A stretch of 33,918 nt of DNA from DATLGD01 sp035540755 (lineage in GTDB: Bacteria > Actinomycetota > Actinomycetes > Mycobacteriales > SCTD01), in assembly GCA_035540755.1 (NCBI GenBank), contig DATLGD010000103.1:1-33918 (forward strand), read 5' to 3'. The notes under the pieces are model-generated. The model had not been told where the DNA came from. It worked only from the letters and a program-made list of their open reading frames with translations, and ran no database searches. Each line of letters starts with the position of its first letter. The first letter of the stretch is position 1. A program made the translations under genes and the position numbers. Of the stretch, positions 30,929 to 33,918 are shown piece by piece.

Positions 30929-31951
30929 TCAAGACATCTCGTCCAGCTGCACCGTGCGTGCTTCGCGCAGCGACAGCGATGCGGCGGCCAGGACCTGGAC
31001 CACCGCGAGCCCGTCGGCCCCGTCGGTCTGCGGCGACGCCCCGGTGCGGCAGCACTCGACGAAGTGCCGGTCCTGCACGACGAGCGGCTCGGTGACCGGG
31101 ATGTAGGGAGAGCTGATGCCCCCGTAGCGGTAGGTGACCGGCGCCTCGTGCAGCCGCTCGCCCTCACCAGCGACGGGCTGCGCCTTGGCCACGCCCTTGT
31201 CGTAGATGCGCAGCCGCTCCTCGGTGGACATGTCGTTGAACACCAGCATCTGCTTGCTGCCGACGACGGTCACGCGGCGCACCTTGCAGGGGTCCAGCCA
31301 GCTGACGTGCAGCTGGCCGGTGACGTCGAGCTCCTTGTACGACAGCCGCACGTACGCGACGTCCTCGTAGTAGGAGTGGGCGTGGCTCGCGCCCCAGGCC
31401 GACACGGCGTCCGGGACGGTGCCCAGCAGGTGGTTGAAGATCGACACGTCGTGCGGCGCGAGATCCCAGATGACGTTGACGTCGCTCTGGTACAGGCCGA
31501 GGTTGAGCCGTGCGCTGTCGAGGTAGAAGACGTCGCCCAGCACGCCGTCGGCGATGAAGTCGCGCAGGGCCCAGACGGTCGCGTTGTACTCGAAGGTGTG
31601 GCCGACCATGAGGACCACGCCGGCCTGCTCCGCGGCCGCGATGAGCTCCTTGGCGTCCGCCACGCTGGTGGCCAACGGCTTCTCGACCAGCACGTGCTTG
31701 CCGGCCCGCAGGGATTCCAGCCCGAGCCGCGCGTGCGATGTCGGGGGCGTGGCGATGACGACGGCGTCGACCATCGGCAGCGCCTCGGCGAGGCTGGCCA
31801 CACCGACCGCGGCCGGGAACGAGCGGAGCAGGTCCGCGCGGCGCTCCGGACGCGGGTCCACGAGCACCACCAGGTCGACGTCCTGGTCCAGGGAGAGCAC
31901 GCGCACGTGCTTGCTCCCCCAGTATCCGCAGCCGACGACGGCGACGCGCAC
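30929..31951 (-). CDS. Gfo/Idh/MocA sugar dehydrogenase (WbpB/WlbA-like)
   Basis: This 340-residue NAD(P)-dependent oxidoreductase is the first gene of the operon. The Rossmann motif is GCGYWG (7-12). The active-site Lys91 lies in VLVEKPLA, and His167 in IWDLAPHDVSI, the latter shared with WlbA/WbpB, which oxidise C3 of UDP-GlcNAcA. NTLKA-type extra domains are absent. The start is GTG 31951, with AAGGTGG 7 nt upstream; the open frame continues 34 codons upstream without similarity. With the aminotransferase and acyltransferase that follow, it would supply a 3-amino sugar. A UDP-GlcNAc 6-dehydrogenase (WbpA) is missing here and must be elsewhere if this reading holds. Confidence 0.9.
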   Translation of the reverse strand: MRVAVVGCGYWGSKHVRVLSLDQDVDLVVLVDPRPERRADLLRSFPAAVGVASLAEALPMVDAVVIATPPTSHARLGLESLRAGKHVLVEKPLATSVADAKELIAAAEQAGVVLMVGHTFEYNATVWALRDFIADGVLGDVFYLDSARLNLGLYQSDVNVIWDLAPHDVSIFNHLLGTVPDAVSAWGASHAHSYYEDVAYVRLSYKELDVTGQLHVSWLDPCKVRRVTVVGSKQMLVFNDMSTEERLRIYDKGVAKAQPVAGEGERLHEAPVTYRYGGISSPYIPVTEPLVVQDRHFVECCRTGASPQTDGADGLAVVQVLAAASLSLREARTVQLDEMS

Positions 31952-32068
31952 CTCGGTTCCACCTTCCGGGTCAGGTCGTTCAGGATCGACGTTCTCGCTC
32001 CTCCGACCCCCTGCAGCCGATGTCACACCGGCCTGATCAGACGAAGCGGTCACCCCGTTCGTGCACTA

Positions 32069-32085
32069 CCTGTCGGCGGGACAGG
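32069..32085. promoter_or_regulatory. Perfect inverted repeat in the divergent promoter region
   Basis: CCTGTC and GACAGG arms enclose GGCGG. It lies between the polysaccharide operon and the DUF4012 gene, 20 nt before the latter's -10-like TACCCT. It is a candidate operator controlling one or both. Confidence 0.45.
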
Positions 32086-32105
32086 ACGGGAACCTGAGTC
32101 CCCCC

Positions 32106-32111
32106 TACCCT
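32106..32111 (+). promoter_or_regulatory. Putative -10 for leaderless DUF4012 gene
   Basis: TACCCT (TANNNT) ends 6 nt before ATG 32118, and no Shine-Dalgarno sequence is present. Confidence 0.5.
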
Positions 32112-32117
32112 GCAACT

Positions 32118-33918
32118 ATGAGGCATCAGCCCTGGCGCCGTCCGTTGTTGGCGGTCGTCGGTGCACTGGTTCTGGTGCTGCTGTGGGCCGGTCTGGCCGC
32201 GGCCATGGCCGCCAAGCACCTGCAGGACGCCCGCCAGCTCGCCGGCTCGGCGGAGTCGGACCTGTCGCCGGCCGCGCTCAGGGACGTCGCGGTGCACGCC
32301 AGGTCGGCCGAGTGGTGGCTCCGGCACCCCGGTCCCCTCCTGGCGTCCCGCCTGCCCCTGGTCGGGGCGAGCCTGCGGGCCGAGCGGAGCGTGGCCGAGT
32401 CCGTGGCGGTCACGGCCGGCGCCGGAGCCAGCGTCGCCGAGCTCCTGGAGTCACAGCCGCTGGTGGAGGACGGCGAGGTGCACCTCGACCGGCTGCAGCG
32501 GCTGTCCGCGGAGCTCGAGGCGGCCGCTGCCGCCGTGCGCCCCGCCCTGGACAGGCTCGCGTCCGTGGACGCGCGCGGCCTGCCGGACCCCCTCGCGGAG
32601 GCCGTGATCCAGACGCAGGACCGGCTGGCGGACGCGGACGACTCCGTGGCCCGGGCCGCCGCCATGACGACGGTCATGCAGGACGTCCTGGGCGCTGACC
32701 GCCCCCGGTCGGTGCTGTTCGTGCTGCAGAACAACGCCGAGCTGCGGGCGACCGGCGGGCTCGTCTCGACCTTCGCTCTCGGCCGCGCGCACGAGGGGAG
32801 GCTGACGATGGAGCCGTTCCAGGACGTGCACGCCGTCGCCGACACTCCCGAGCAGGCCGTGCCCGTGGCCGCACCTCCGGAGTACGTGGAGCAGTACGGC
32901 GCGTTCCTCGCCGGCACCACGCTCTGGAAGAACGCGAACATGGCACCCGACGCCACCGTGTCGAACGAGGTGCTGGCGAACGTGGCGCGGCGGCTGCTCG
33001 GCAGCCCGGTCGACGTCGTCGTGGCGCTGGACGTGCCGGCGCTCGTCGCGGTCACGTCGGCGCTCGGCGAGGTGACCCTTCCGGACGGCAGGGGGGTGAC
33101 GGCGGACGCCCTCGCCGAGGAGCTGCTGGTCACGGAGTACGCCGATGCCGGTCCGGACTGGCAGGAGCAGCCGGAGCGCCGCCGCGCGCAGCGCGGAGCC
33201 GCTGACGACGCGCTGCGCCGCGTCGTCTCCGGCCAGGCGCCGCCGCTGGAGCTGGCCCGGGTCCTCGGCCGCGCTGCGGCCGGGCGTCACCTGACCGTCT
33301 GGTCGGCCGTCGAACCGGAGCAGCAGCTGCTGCGCCGGGCCGGCCTCGCCGGCGAGGTCGACCGCCGGGGCGGGGACCTCGCCATGCCGGTGGTGCACAA
33401 CCTCGGCGGTCCCGGCCACCTGGACGGCGGCGGCCCGGGTGAGGGGAACAAGCTGGACTACTACGTCGACCGGTCGGTGTCGGTCACCGCTGTCGTCGGG
33501 ACCGAGGCCGCCGATGTCACCCAGCGCGTCTCCCTGCACAACCGGACCCCGGACGGTCTCGGTTCCTACGTGGCCGGCTTCACCGCGCCCGGGCGGCTCA
33601 CCGAGCTGGTGAGCCTGTCGGTGTCGCCCGACGCCCAGGTGCGCTCGGTCAGCGTGGACGGCGCCGAGGTGCCGTTCGAGCGCTTCCTGACCGACTCGAG
33701 CCTGGTGCTGCGGCTGCCGGTCGTCATCGACCCGGGCCAGACGGTGGAGGTCGCTGTCGAGTACCGCTGCGACGCATCGGGTGGCGGCTACGCGCTCCGT
33801 GCGGTTCCGCAGCCACTGGCCTCGCCGGCCTCGCTGCGGCTGGACGTGCGCCCGGCCTCGGGCACGCGGTTGCAGCACCGCGTCGGCTCCGGGTGGGCGG
33901 GCGCACGTCCAGCCGCAG
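32118..33918 (+). CDS. DUF4012 membrane-anchored protein (3' end outside window)
   Basis: 600 residues are visible before the right edge. An N-terminal transmembrane helix (about 9-31) anchors a large extracytoplasmic part. A helical region (about 35-190) is followed by the DUF4012 core with VLFVLQNNAELRATGGLVST. NKLDYYVDRSVSVTAVVG and later beta-strand-rich segments (QRVSLHNRTPDGLGSYVAGF) follow. The family is common beside actinobacterial polysaccharide genes and has no proven activity that I know of. The start is ATG 32118, with a -10-like hexamer 6 nt upstream. It is transcribed divergently from the nine-gene operon across 166 bp, which suggests shared regulation. It was recognised from the sequence motif and gene context. 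Confidence 0.85.
   Translation, partial: MRHQPWRRPLLAVVGALVLVLLWAGLAAAMAAKHLQDARQLAGSAESDLSPAALRDVAVHARSAEWWLRHPGPLLASRLPLVGASLRAERSVAESVAVTAGAGASVAELLESQPLVEDGEVHLDRLQRLSAELEAAAAAVRPALDRLASVDARGLPDPLAEAVIQTQDRLADADDSVARAAAMTTVMQDVLGADRPRSVLFVLQNNAELRATGGLVSTFALGRAHEGRLTMEPFQDVHAVADTPEQAVPVAAPPEYVEQYGAFLAGTTLWKNANMAPDATVSNEVLANVARRLLGSPVDVVVALDVPALVAVTSALGEVTLPDGRGVTADALAEELLVTEYADAGPDWQEQPERRRAQRGAADDALRRVVSGQAPPLELARVLGRAAAGRHLTVWSAVEPEQQLLRRAGLAGEVDRRGGDLAMPVVHNLGGPGHLDGGGPGEGNKLDYYVDRSVSVTAVVGTEAADVTQRVSLHNRTPDGLGSYVAGFTAPGRLTELVSLSVSPDAQVRSVSVDGAEVPFERFLTDSSLVLRLPVVIDPGQTVEVAVEYRCDASGGGYALRAVPQPLASPASLRLDVRPASGTRLQHRVGSGWAGARPAA

Overview
The window is chromosomal DNA from a very high-GC actinobacterium. 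The evidence is a Pup-proteasome locus, heavy use of GTG starts, several probable leaderless genes and strong G/C third-position bias. A Geodermatophilales/Frankiales-type organism would fit, but that is inference from gene content only. I found no rRNA, tRNA, CRISPR array, insertion sequence or phage gene, and no gene-free stretch longer than 300 bases.

Region 1 (1-10403, mostly minus strand) is the proteasome neighbourhood. Read in the direction of transcription (right to left) it contains: a small methyltransferase-like protein, an M50 site-2 protease with CBS domains, TrmI tRNA m1A58 methyltransferase, the proteasomal ATPase ARC/Mpa, an AI-2E-family membrane protein, Dop, a Rieske protein, Pup (ending in Gly-Gly-Glu), an endonuclease VII-like HNH protein, and PrcB, which runs off the left edge. 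A coiled-coil protein of unknown function is inserted on the plus strand between dop and the Rieske gene. TrmI-ARC-Dop-Pup-PrcB is the classic actinobacterial order. Pup is joined to substrates, ARC unfolds them into the 20S core, and Dop removes Pup.

Region 2 (10525-12367, plus strand) holds a stand-alone RecB/Cas4-like PD-(D/E)XK nuclease and a class II aldolase/adducin protein.

Region 3 (12416-21875, mixed strands) is a sugar-modification and envelope block. It encodes glucose-1-phosphate cytidylyltransferase, an extended SDR, a glycosyltransferase, a DUF4910 peptidase-fold protein, an RmlC-type epimerase and a TylC3/TcaB9-type sugar C-methyltransferase. Together these suggest a C-methylated CDP-deoxysugar, but no 4,6-dehydratase is in view. 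A tiny LPXTG surface protein, a GT4 glycosyltransferase and a secreted lysozyme-like protein follow.

Region 4 (21872-31951, minus strand) is a tightly packed nine-gene Wzx/Wzy-type polysaccharide operon. In order of transcription it encodes a Gfo/Idh dehydrogenase, a DegT aminotransferase, a left-handed beta-helix acyltransferase (a WbpB/E/D-like set for a 2,3-diamino sugar), a polyprenyl-phosphate sugar transferase, a Wzz-like chain-length protein, a MurJ/MviN-type flippase, a Wzy/O-antigen-ligase-like polymerase, and two glycosyltransferases. Most junctions are 4-nt GTGA/ATGA overlaps. A divergent DUF4012 envelope gene (32118 to the right edge) shares its upstream region, which contains a perfect inverted repeat.

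The most notable signals are: an AT-rich patch with a TTA codon at the pup 3' end; a 118-nt overlap between the endonuclease VII-like gene and prcB; a recurrent -10-like hexamer 5-9 nt before start codons; a probable CTG start; two convergent gene pairs sharing one CTAG as both stop codons; and the dehydratase-less C-methyl sugar gene set with a peptidase-fold member.
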